Both the position numbers and the translations under genes were made by a program. The notes beneath the pieces are model-generated. The model saw only the letters and a list, made by a program, of their open reading frames with translations. It did no database searches and had not been told where the DNA came from. Positions 19,302-27,226 of a stretch of DNA of 64,000 bases are shown in pieces. The DNA comes from Lachnospiraceae bacterium A2 (lineage in GTDB: Bacteria > Bacillota > Clostridia > Lachnospirales > Lachnospiraceae), in NCBI GenBank assembly GCA_000403315.2, contig KE159639.1:518132-582131 (forward strand). The letters run 5' to 3'. Within the stretch, counting starts at the first letter, position 1; each line of letters opens with the position of its first letter.

Positions 19302-19579
19302 GAGAGTTCCCCAAGCAGACGGAATGTCCTGGTAAGCAGGGCCGGATCCGCATCATTGCTGATACGGATTGTGATATCCTTCAAATCAACTTCAATCGTA
19401 TGTGAATTGTCAAGGTACGGGTTCTGCATCTGTGATGCTGTATGTTGTTCCGAAATGTAATCCGGCACAATGTCAATGGGGACCACGTCCTGTTTCGGGC
19501 GGGGAACCTCAAGATGACCGTAATTCGCTGCTGGGATCTGTTCCGCCATCGGAACACGGGCTTTGCGAGTACCTGCCAT
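19295..19579 (-). CDS. tnpA: IS66 accessory protein TnpA
   Basis: A 94-residue first gene of the IS66 element, with GGAGG before the ATG. The C-terminal part (IEVDLKDITIRISNDADPAL, then LLGELSC) resembles IS66 Orf1 proteins, which carry a 'G..I.I...AD...L..ll..L' pattern. Position and overlap with tnpB support the call. Confidence 0.8.
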   Translation of the reverse strand: MAGTRKARVPMAEQIPAANYGHLEVPRPKQDVVPIDIVPDYISEQHTASQMQNPYLDNSHTIEVDLKDITIRISNDADPALLTRTFRLLGELSC

Positions 19580-19759
19580 AATCTATCCTCCATAATTGTA
19601 GTGAAATAGTCTAAATATCTATCGACTACAATTATAGGTGATACTTGAGGATCAGGAAATCCGCAGGAATATTTGGCGCTTACCTTATTTACACTACCAA
19701 AATCTGAGAACCTGGATTTACGTCCAAATCCTCGGAAAAGTCTTATATTTCAAACATTT

Positions 19760-20869
19760 TCACACTATCCATTCAAAGTTGAAATCTTCGGCTTTAATGG
19801 TTGATAAATCAGCACTGCTTGGATTATCTGCTTTTATCACTCGTCTTGCGTGATTCATAACCAAGTCATCATACAGATTTCTTGCTAACCTACCGTTTGC
19901 AAAGTTCTCGTCCTTCGATGAAATTTGCTGTTCAAAATACAAGTGGATTTTTTCTTTAGCCTCATCGTCCAGAACATAATCGTTGCTTTGGCACATGGAA
20001 AGCAATATATTATCCATCTCTATCGAGCTATAGTCATCGAATTCTATGAATGTATTAAAACGGGATTTCAATCCAGGATTGGACTCAAAAAATTTATTCA
20101 TAGGCTCGGTGTATCCGGCAACAATCACAACCAGATCATCCCTGTAGTCTTCCAAAGCCTTCGTTAATTCTGTTAAGCACTCTCTACCATAAGAATCGGA
20201 ATGGTCATTTTCCGTGATGCTATAGGCTTCATCAATAAACAGAACACCGCCTTTGGCTTGTTCAATTACTTTTTTTACCTTAAGTGCTGTCTGACCTTGA
20301 TATCCCGCAATGAGGTCAGTTCTTGAAACTTCAACAAAATGTCCCTTTGAAAGCAACCCAATTCTCTTATAAATTCTACCTACGACTCTTGCAACTGTTG
20401 TTTTTCCTGTTCCAGGATTCCCAGTGAATGCAAGATGCAGGGTGTTCTTTGCAGAATAGAGATTTTTCTCCCGACGCATTTTCTGAACCTTCTGATATAC
20501 AATTAGGTCTTGAACTTTATTCTTTACTTTTTCCAGACCTACAAGTACATTCAGTTCATCCAATAATTCTTGGAGTGTTCTTGTATCCTCATCCACTTCA
20601 TCGGTTGGTTTACAAATTCCTTGTATTGTAGAATAACCATAAAACTCAATCAAACTGGAGTTAACAAGCTGTGCCACCTTTTTTGCTTCAATCTTATGCT
20701 CAGGATTATCGACCGTTTCAGATATTTTTCTAAGCAGTGCAATTGTAGCCGCTTTGCTGCTGTCTTCTACTATCACAATAGCCAGTTTTGTTATTTCCCC
20801 ACAAGCATCGGTGACCGCATCCAACTTAGATGCGTTATTGATTAGTGCCTGTCCGTACTTGTCCATCAT
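19760..20869 (-). CDS. SpoVK/CbxX-type AAA+ ATPase, last gene of a four-gene membrane cassette
   Basis: A 369-residue protein. Residues 1-95 form an unassigned helical domain. The AAA+ module follows: VGLEKVKNKVQDLI near 100, Walker A GNPGTGKTT at 150-158, Walker B VLFIDEA near 209-215, a sensor-like VVIVAGYT and the arginine-finger segment NPGLKSRF at 264-271. This is the CbxX/CfxQ/SpoVK group, which also includes EccA of type VII secretion; members remodel partner proteins. Its start overlaps the stop of the coiled-coil gene (ATATGATGG), indicating coupled translation and probably a physical partnership. The specific substrate is unknown; the shared C-terminal tail of the two first proteins of the cassette is one candidate. 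Confidence 0.85.
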   Translation of the reverse strand: MMDKYGQALINNASKLDAVTDACGEITKLAIVIVEDSSKAATIALLRKISETVDNPEHKIEAKKVAQLVNSSLIEFYGYSTIQGICKPTDEVDEDTRTLQELLDELNVLVGLEKVKNKVQDLIVYQKVQKMRREKNLYSAKNTLHLAFTGNPGTGKTTVARVVGRIYKRIGLLSKGHFVEVSRTDLIAGYQGQTALKVKKVIEQAKGGVLFIDEAYSITENDHSDSYGRECLTELTKALEDYRDDLVVIVAGYTEPMNKFFESNPGLKSRFNTFIEFDDYSSIEMDNILLSMCQSNDYVLDDEAKEKIHLYFEQQISSKDENFANGRLARNLYDDLVMNHARRVIKADNPSSADLSTIKAEDFNFEWIV

Positions 20870-22452
20870 ATCACCTTCATAAGAAGCAAAATCAATTCAA
20901 CAATTGCAAGCCCTGCCGAACCTCCGGCAATCCAGTACGCATACTTAACTTTCTTTGTCAAAATCTCAATCGCTGCATTGGCTGTTTGTACCGTCTCCGC
21001 AATATTATCATTTACTTCTTCCTTATTTTTTTGAATAGTATCAGCAAGTTCCTCATCTCTTTTTTCACATTCTATAAGTTTAGACGTATGTTCTTCGACA
21101 TTATTCCACATACCATCGACATCAACCAAATGGGAGATTCCTCTCAATTTGTCGGTGTTAGCCTTGCATTCCTGTTCCACTCGGTTTATGCGAGTTTGAT
21201 GGTCCTCGGTCTGTTCCCAAATCTCATCAACTTCCATCAAGTGATTAAGGGCAGATACCTTTTCTCTAAAAGTCTCCAATTTAGTAATTAGGTTTCTGCT
21301 ATCCGCCGCATATTCTTCTGCAGCAGCCAAATTTTTAAACAGGGTAGCAATAGACTCGGTGTGGCTCTCACTTGTTGTCGCAAGATTATTTAATTCACTT
21401 TGTTGCGTTTGGATATTTCCATTTATTTTTTCGATATTTTTCTTACAAATATCTAAGTCATCCCACATATTGTCAATATCTTGCAGGTGAGTATAGCCAC
21501 TCAAAACAGCAACAAAGGAATCTATTTCTTCTAAATGCTTTTGCATTTGCAGAACATCCGCCTCGATATTTTGCAAACTGTTTTCGACAGTTACAAAATT
21601 CCCCTTTATCTTGTTTATATTGTCCCACATAGAATCCACATCATCAAGGTGAGCAACTTTTTTTAATTGTTCTGTAAATGAAGCCACTTCCTTTATTACA
21701 GGAATCTGGTTATCCAGCAAATCCGCAGTGGATTCAAGTTTTTCAGACAAATCCGAGAAAAACTCTTTAAACGATTTTGCTTCATTACGAAGATTAAGAA
21801 TATCTCTGTTCACCTGATTTGACAAAGCCTTATTTTTATTATTAGCCGTTGCAATATCTTCGGTTGCTTTCTTTGAAACCTTTGTAATGCTATCTGACAC
21901 TACTCTGATTTCGTTTTGTATGGTTCTGCAATCATTCCAAATTTTATCAATATCAGTTAGGTGCTTATAACCTTCCAGTTTTTCCTTGAAAACTTTTAAC
22001 GCAGTAACAATCTTTGAGATATTTACTATGTTCTTTTCGATTTCTGCCTGATGTGCATCCAATTTGCTTTGCTGATTTGTAAGTTTTTCATTATGCTGTT
22101 TCAGTATTCCTTGCTGCACTCTAACATCATTGCTGGTTTTTTCTATAGCTTTAACATTGGCAACAATGCTTGTAATGTAATCCTTATCAAGTACATCAAG
22201 TGCATTATAAACTTCTCGGAACTCCTTAATCACCTTGTTACTTGTTGTATTAACAGCAATAAAATGCTCCTGGATAGTTTCAAGTCTTCTGTTCAATTCA
22301 TATCCGGTTACTTTATGGTCACCAAGACCCAAAAAACCACCATCTGTTCGAACTTTATCAATTTCGAGCTCAGCCTCTGTTTTCTCTGAAAACTCCTTCA
22401 AGCGATTTTTTGCCAAATCAAAGCTATGTCTTTTAATAGCTATCTCATTCAT
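20866..22452 (-). CDS. Long coiled-coil membrane-anchored protein with five H-L-x-D-I/V-D-x-M/I-W motifs
   Basis: A 528-residue protein, mostly heptad-like helix, ending in one membrane segment (about residues 494-527, YAYWIAGGSAGLAIVELILLL) with a two-residue exterior tail, so it is probably tail-anchored with the coils in the cytoplasm. Five copies of a short motif punctuate the coils: HLTDIDKIW (154), HLDDVDSMW (258), HLQDIDNMW (312), HLMEVDEIW (394) and HLVDVDGMW (431). The motif is invariant at H, L, D and W. A family name is not known to me. The gene follows the small membrane protein and overlaps the AAA+ gene. The motif array looks like a set of docking or hinge sites between coil segments. 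Confidence 0.8.
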   Translation of the reverse strand: MNEIAIKRHSFDLAKNRLKEFSEKTEAELEIDKVRTDGGFLGLGDHKVTGYELNRRLETIQEHFIAVNTTSNKVIKEFREVYNALDVLDKDYITSIVANVKAIEKTSNDVRVQQGILKQHNEKLTNQQSKLDAHQAEIEKNIVNISKIVTALKVFKEKLEGYKHLTDIDKIWNDCRTIQNEIRVVSDSITKVSKKATEDIATANNKNKALSNQVNRDILNLRNEAKSFKEFFSDLSEKLESTADLLDNQIPVIKEVASFTEQLKKVAHLDDVDSMWDNINKIKGNFVTVENSLQNIEADVLQMQKHLEEIDSFVAVLSGYTHLQDIDNMWDDLDICKKNIEKINGNIQTQQSELNNLATTSESHTESIATLFKNLAAAEEYAADSRNLITKLETFREKVSALNHLMEVDEIWEQTEDHQTRINRVEQECKANTDKLRGISHLVDVDGMWNNVEEHTSKLIECEKRDEELADTIQKNKEEVNDNIAETVQTANAAIEILTKKVKYAYWIAGGSAGLAIVELILLLMKVI

Positions 22453-22463
22453 AATCTACACTC

Positions 22464-22514
22464 CTACTTTAACAGATCATCCAATTCATCAGAAATTGAA
22501 TTGATCTCCTCCAT
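22464..22514 (-). pseudogene. Out-of-frame remainder of the small protein's conserved tail
   Basis: Just after the stop of the 119-residue gene, an ATG frame reads MEEINSISDELDDLLK and stops. The large HNH protein ends EINKTSNDLDDLLDGLK, so these codons look like the lost end of the small protein, displaced by a frameshift near 22,517-22,530. It could alternatively be translated on its own as a 16-residue peptide. Confidence 0.45.
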
Positions 22515-22516
22515 AA

Positions 22517-22876
22517 CTAAACAGATTCGCTATTGATAATAACCTCTTTGTTTTCGTCTTTTGCGTCCGTATCATTTTCACCTGAAAAGTCTTCTGTAAA
22601 ATCTTCCATGATGTTACTATATGCATCTTTCATTATGGAACTGGCTTCAGAATGCCTTTCATAAACAGCCTGCACACTTTCACTCTTAGCTTGATACATT
22701 TCCTCTACAGCATTGGTGTTCTGAAGATTTTCTTCCTCTTGAGTGTTAGTTTCAAAATCGACCTTTTTATCTACCGCTTGGGATGTAGCAGTGTTTGACT
22801 CGCCTTTTTTACATAACCAGTAAACAACACCTGCCGCTAATCCGACTACAGAAGCATAAATGAACAGTTTTTTCAT
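22517..22876 (-). CDS. Small single-pass membrane protein sharing its C-terminal motif with the HNH protein
   Basis: The second ATG (22,876) has GGAGG nine bases upstream and gives MKKLFIYASVVGLAAGVVYW, a membrane segment at the very N-terminus; the protein is 119 residues. The remainder is acidic and polar. Residues about 75-100 carry RHSEASSIMKDAYSNIMEDF, nearly identical to RHQEAFSIMKDAYGNIMEDF near the end of the 566-residue protein encoded immediately upstream, followed in both by an EDFS and a (D/E)VIIN sequence. The tail after VIINSE is cut by a stop, with the missing part legible in another frame. Function unknown; the shared motif suggests both bind the same partner. Confidence 0.75.
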   Translation of the reverse strand: MKKLFIYASVVGLAAGVVYWLCKKGESNTATSQAVDKKVDFETNTQEEENLQNTNAVEEMYQAKSESVQAVYERHSEASSIMKDAYSNIMEDFTEDFSGENDTDAKDENKEVIINSESV

Positions 22877-22890
22877 TATCATTTTCCTCC

Positions 22891-24591
22891 TTACTTCAAC
22901 CCATCAAGTAAATCATCTAAATCATTACTTGTCTTATTGATTTCATTGTTGATGATTACATCTTTTTCATCTATTACTGTTGAATATTCATTTTCGGAAA
23001 AATCTTCTACAAAATCCTCCATGATGTTTCCATATGCATCCTTCATAATAGAAAATGCCTCTTGATGTCTTCCCGAAATATTAGATTGGGTATTTTCTTT
23101 ATCTTTATCGAGCAAAACTTCATTTACAATTTGGATTTGATGCTGTTTAGTGATAATCTGATTTTGCTTTTCTATTGCGGCCGCTTGTGCATCTGATTTT
23201 TGCTTTTTAGCAATGAACTTATCAATAAGGTTGATGATAATAGCACCAACAAGTCCACTCACCAAACTTGCCAAAAACATACCTATTATGTTTGCCAAAG
23301 TACCTAACAGCGGTAATTCTATCTGCATCCCAGGAACTGATAACAGAAGTTTCTCAAATAATTCTCCAAGGAAAATTGCACCACCCGCAACTAACCCTGC
23401 GGTAATTATTTTACCGACTTGGGCTACCTTAATGCTGAAAGGCTTATTCTTGTTTTCCTTATCATTAAGGTATCTTACAGCTTCCATTACAGATGAAACG
23501 CCTTGTTTAATGAGACTAGCCAGTTTCTTGAATATACTTACTATAGATCCAAAAATTTCAGTCACAATGGTACCAACTACACTAGATGCCCCTGTTTGCA
23601 AAACATTAGTTATATTCTCAAAAAACGACTTAATTGCTTTTTTCATTTCTTCCAGAAAACTCTTAAATGATTTTGTCTGGCTTTTTATGAATCTTACAAA
23701 ACCATTCATCGCTTCTTTAAGTAAAGAAAATAAGGCCGATACCGCCATTTGCTTCAAGGCATCTTTGCCAGCTTTCTTTGCAGTTTCTTTAGCTACACCT
23801 TTCGCAATATCCTTATTTATAGCCTTCCTTGCTTTTTTATCGGCTTTTTTCATCATCTCATCATCAGCATCTAGCTTATCCTGTAAACGCTTGTTATTCT
23901 TTTCCTTTGCCTTCTGCTTTTCCACCTCAGACATATTAGATTCATCAATTTTTTTATTGGCGCGTTCGTTTTGTTCTCTGAGGTCTTTTTCCCTTTGTTC
24001 TCTATCGCTAATATACTCGTCAACACTCTTTGCACCTTTGCTTTTATTTAAGGATTCGTTTGTAGGTTTGAGATTTTCATTTTTATTGGCAAGGTCTTCT
24101 GTATTTATTCCAGCTTGTTTTCTACGTGCATTTTCATATAACTCTTTTCTGGCAACCACATGGTCTAAATTTGCATTCTCATTTTGATTGATATTTTTGC
24201 CAGTGTATTCATCTTTTAAATTGCCAGATTGCTGTTGTTCTTTCATAGCCTTATTGGCTTCTTTGTATTTTGGGTCTTGCATAACCTTTTTACCAACATC
24301 TTCATAGGTTTCACCTTGATGCTCTCTATCATACTTTTGATTTAAGGTTTCATTGGTCATATCCAACCCAATCTGATTACCGAACTGTTTCCAGACTTCA
24401 TCGAATATTACCTTTCCCAACGCATCTGGATTCCCTATTTTTTCTTTTTCTTCTTTCAGAAATTCTAAAATCGAAAATTCTTCTTCTAATTGGCTCTGAA
24501 GTTTTTCTTCTAATTCATCAAAATCAAACGATTCCGTAAACTCCTCGTTTAAAATATCCTCATCATTAAGGACAGCATTTTCCTTTGCCAT
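22891..24591 (-). CDS. HNH-like, coiled-coil, multi-pass membrane protein heading the cassette
   Basis: The ATG at 24,591 (MAKENAVLND) follows AAGAAAGAG; the frame can be extended to a TTG at 24,630 but that start has no ribosome site. The protein has 566 residues. In order: an acidic helical start (1-60); an HNH-nuclease-like core with YTGKNI (129), NLDHVVARKELY (141) and NLKPTNESLNKSKG (173), having the D-H, N and N-x-x-K-G positions; a very charged coil (190-275); then amphipathic and hydrophobic segments (about 325-360, 392-415, 428-458) that could form a membrane pore; and the shared tail with SIMKDAYGNIMEDF (514). The mixture of nuclease-like and pore-like parts resembles a toxin or abortive-infection effector. 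No family is recognised. Confidence 0.75.
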   Translation of the reverse strand: MAKENAVLNDEDILNEEFTESFDFDELEEKLQSQLEEEFSILEFLKEEKEKIGNPDALGKVIFDEVWKQFGNQIGLDMTNETLNQKYDREHQGETYEDVGKKVMQDPKYKEANKAMKEQQQSGNLKDEYTGKNINQNENANLDHVVARKELYENARRKQAGINTEDLANKNENLKPTNESLNKSKGAKSVDEYISDREQREKDLREQNERANKKIDESNMSEVEKQKAKEKNNKRLQDKLDADDEMMKKADKKARKAINKDIAKGVAKETAKKAGKDALKQMAVSALFSLLKEAMNGFVRFIKSQTKSFKSFLEEMKKAIKSFFENITNVLQTGASSVVGTIVTEIFGSIVSIFKKLASLIKQGVSSVMEAVRYLNDKENKNKPFSIKVAQVGKIITAGLVAGGAIFLGELFEKLLLSVPGMQIELPLLGTLANIIGMFLASLVSGLVGAIIINLIDKFIAKKQKSDAQAAAIEKQNQIITKQHQIQIVNEVLLDKDKENTQSNISGRHQEAFSIMKDAYGNIMEDFVEDFSENEYSTVIDEKDVIINNEINKTSNDLDDLLDGLK

Positions 24592-24774
24592 AGTTTGCTC
24601 TTTCTTGTATAATGTATTTAGGTTGTTCAAGGGATACCTATAAACCCTTAGACCCGCTTCTTTACATCTCCAATCTGATAGGAGATAATAGTTTTATTAG
24701 ATTGAGAAGATGATCGTTGTCTCCTTGAGCGGCTCTGCCCGTACTTGAAAGACTGATCCATCTCTCTAATAAGC

Positions 24775-26470
24775 TTTCCACGTATGAGTTGGATGTTGTT
24801 TCCATGAGGGACGATACCGGAAAAGTAGTATTCAAAGTTTTTTCCTTTCCCAATACTTTGGATGGGGGAAATTCCTTGTCAGTCAAACTCGCTTCTTATT
24901 CTTAAAACCTCTCCGATTTTGAAATGGGTATGGAAGCTACTGGCCACTACTGGCTCTCCGTCTATTCTTTCCTTTCTTGTAGAATCCATCAGTGACTTAA
25001 AACGGGAAGTTGTCTGTGTGCTGGATCAGGTTTCCCCAGAATACCAGTCCATCTTTTCCGGTATTTTTGTTAAAACCTCAAAAGAAATCCTCCTCCAGTT
25101 TTCTTCGCCCATTGATTTTGAACCAGTTTTCTCTGAAACCCTGGCACAGCTCAGCAGGCAGAAAATCGGCACTGCCAAAGCAGAACAGTTAAAGGCTGCC
25201 GCATCTTGCATGAATTTCCCTGTTTTATTGCAAACCTGTTCTTTGGTATGCAGAACAATCCCACTATGTATGTTCTGCTTTAGGGTATGGTTTAAATATC
25301 CATCCGGATTGGTTTAAAGAGAATAAGGCGATGTGAAAAATGCAGCTTCCCTGATTATTAATCGCAGAAACCATATTAATCTTTTCTGTTTCCGGGAAAG
25401 AGGGTACGGTTGGTGTCTGTCCCTTTGGCGCAAACCCTTTGATGTGATATGCCTGGTTATTGGTTCCGGTTTCACCTCCCAAAAAAAATTAAAGCACCCT
25501 CTTTTTTAGCCTGTTTTACAATAGATGGATTGTCCCATGCATAAATGTGTTCAGCTTTACGTTATCCTGGAAGTATGCTTTTTTTGTGGGACGCTGGCAT
25601 GCCATTCCCCATCGTTTCAGGTATTCACCCATATTTCGCAGGGTAACCGCTATTCCATATTTTCCCTGGGCCAACTGGCATACAGCGGCACGGGTCCAGG
25701 GCATAAAACTTATCTTCACCTGGCCGGGTGCCCTGCCAATGAGTAGGTTTCGGATTTCCTTTTCCTGTGCAAGTGTAAGCTGACGTTTTTCACCAACTTT
25801 ACGTCCACGCTTTTTCTCCCCCAGACATTTTGCGCCCTCCTTTTGCTATGCGCCTGATATCCTGCCCACTGTCTGAGGTGGGAGGTTGAGCGTGTCCGCA
25901 ATTTCTTTGTGCCTGGCATGCTTTTTTAAAAGTTGTATTGTTTGTTGTTTAATGGTTTTTCTGGTTTCTGGAGAAACTGTTTTTAAATTTATTTTTCCAT
26001 AGTTTAATTATACCAGATAATCATCCTAATGGGCAGAGAAACATTGATTTATAATAGCCGAAACAATACCTTTGCCCAAAGCAGCTTCACATTCCAGCCC
26101 AAAACACTGATTGGGCAGATTTCTTTTATCGAAAAACAGGTAAAAGAAACGGAAACGGAAATTTCCGGCATCTTGGGGAAACTGGAATCCCCCCATTGCT
26201 GCCATTACCGGAATTTGCAGTGCCACAGGAGCGGCCATCCTTAGCGAAGTTAGCGGCATCCCCAAATTTAACAGCCCCAGAAAAGGTGGCTTTTGCCGGT
26301 TTGGATGCCACGGCCACACAATCCGCTGCATTTGAAGCCGCCTACAATGTAATGAGCAAACGCGGATCACCATACCTGCGCAAGGCCATTTTTCACGCCA
26401 TCCTGGTCGCCGCTTTTACAGACCCTGTTTAAAAGTGCCTGTTACCAGAAAAATTTTCACTTACGCCGGC
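24775..26470 (+). pseudogene. IS110-family transposase remnant, split by an IS630-family remnant
   Basis: The first half reads from about 24,790 as DTGKVVFKVFSFPNTLDG, passes an in-frame stop, then NLSDFEMGMEATGHYWLSVY at about 24,900-24,970. It shifts frame into VESISDLKREVVCVLDQ and KIGTAKAEQLKAAAS near 25,200. The second half resumes at about 26,070 with FAQSSFTFQPKTLIGQISF and continues, through another shift, to EKVAFAGLDATATQSAAFE and NVMSKRGSPYLRKAIFHA (26,290-26,430), the conserved end of IS110 transposases. Both halves are in the correct order and about 800 bases apart, the gap being filled by the IS630-type sequence on the other strand. Confidence 0.8.
25264..26013 (-). pseudogene. 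IS630-family transposase remnant inserted in the IS110 copy
   Basis: Reading leftward from about 26,000: TIKQQTIQLLKKHARHKEI and NLPPQTVGRISGA (helix-turn-helix), a frame break, then QLTLAQEKEIRNLLIGRAPG and WTRAAVCQLAQGKYGIAVTL followed by GEYLKRWGMACQRPTKKAY. After another break comes GETGTNNQAYHIKGFAPKGQ (25,480-25,400). These are IS630/DDE landmarks (winged-helix WTR..V..L and the TG...GRAPKG-like region). Several shifts and stops show it is dead. Confidence 0.8.
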
Positions 26471-26624
26471 TTGCCTGACAGCAGGCCTTATTGCCATACT
26501 CTTTCTTCTACAAAATTTCTTTTGTATTTTTTAATTATCTGCCGGATTCTTAATAGTTGATCTTTCCAGTTTTATTTTAAACTTTATTAGTTTTAAATGC
26601 AATACTTTTTACGCTATTTTGGTG

Positions 26625-26654
26625 TTGTATTAAATTTTCCGTTTTTGATAGAAT
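26625..26654 (+). promoter_or_regulatory. Probable promoter of the XRE regulator gene
   Basis: TTGTAT at 26,625-26,630 and TAGAAT at 26,649-26,654 with an 18-base spacer, 33 bases before the ATG at 26,687. An AAAGGAG ribosome site follows. Confidence 0.5.
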
Positions 26655-26686
26655 AAAACTATCAGATAGGAAAGGAGCGCAGGAAC

Positions 26687-27025
26687 ATGGACAATTTGAA
26701 GAAGCTCCGGCAGGAAATAGGGCTTACCCAACAGTCTTTAGCAAAAGAATTAAATACCAGCCAGCAGTCTGTCTACAAATATGAGCACCATATCACGGAG
26801 CCTGACATCAGCATGTTAAAAAATATGGCTGACGTATTCAATGTGTCCGTGGATTACCTGATCGGCCATTCTACATGTCCCCATAAAATCCAGGAAGTCC
26901 ACCCCGCAGACTTAAACCAAGAAGAATTTTCCTTGGTTGAAAAATACCGCTCCCTCCCGCCTTCCTCACGTGAAATCTTTTCGCAGCTTTTAGATGAATT
27001 CCTGAAGAACCATTCCGCCCCATAG
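26687..27025 (+). CDS. XRE-family transcriptional regulator
   Basis: A 112-residue protein with an N-terminal Cro/C1-type helix-turn-helix (about 1-60): LKKLRQEIGLTQQSLAKEL, then TSQQSVYKYEHH and LADVF-like MADVFNVSVDYLIG. The C-terminal 50 residues (EEFSLVEKYRSLPPSSREI) are the short helical extension common in clostridial repressors. AAAGGAGCGCAGGAAC precedes the ATG. It stands alone on the plus strand beside the IS110/IS630 debris, so its target is not evident; self-regulation is likely. Confidence 0.85.
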   Translation: MDNLKKLRQEIGLTQQSLAKELNTSQQSVYKYEHHITEPDISMLKNMADVFNVSVDYLIGHSTCPHKIQEVHPADLNQEEFSLVEKYRSLPPSSREIFSQLLDEFLKNHSAP

Positions 27026-27226
27026 GCCGTCCCATGAAAAGGGGAATTGCTGCCTTTTCTTTATGTCTGCCAATAGCTATCAGCTTTGGCATTTCAGCAC
27101 GCTTGGTTTCTTTTTATTATAAGAAATAGCATGGACATTATCTGTCCAACCAACAGGTTTTTTTAATTTTTTCAACATTTCCATCGCACCTTCCTGGCTT
27201 TCCATACGTTATGGCGCCTGCAGGCC

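Larger units (their letters stand above)
17126..19683 (-). mobile_element. IS66-family insertion sequence
   Basis: Perfect terminal inverted repeats: GTAAGCGCCAAATATT at 17,126-17,141 and its reverse complement ending at 19,683. GTAAGCG is a typical IS66 end. The element is 2,558 bp with the standard tnpA-tnpB-tnpC order. The eight flanking bases differ (caaaaaag left, cttattta right), so the expected 8-bp target duplication is absent. The palindromic match even extends a few bases outside the ends (AAG/CTT). Confidence 0.85.

Noticed and set aside
22051..24187. Plus-strand frames opposite the cassette (for example 324 codons at 23,213-24,187)
   Set aside because: Reverse reading of lysine- and glutamate-rich coils yields serine- and phenylalanine-rich open frames without any family features.
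24662..24886. 74-codon minus-strand frame near the head of the HNH cassette
   Set aside because: The plus strand here encodes the recognisable N-terminus of the decayed IS110 transposase, so the minus reading is a shadow.
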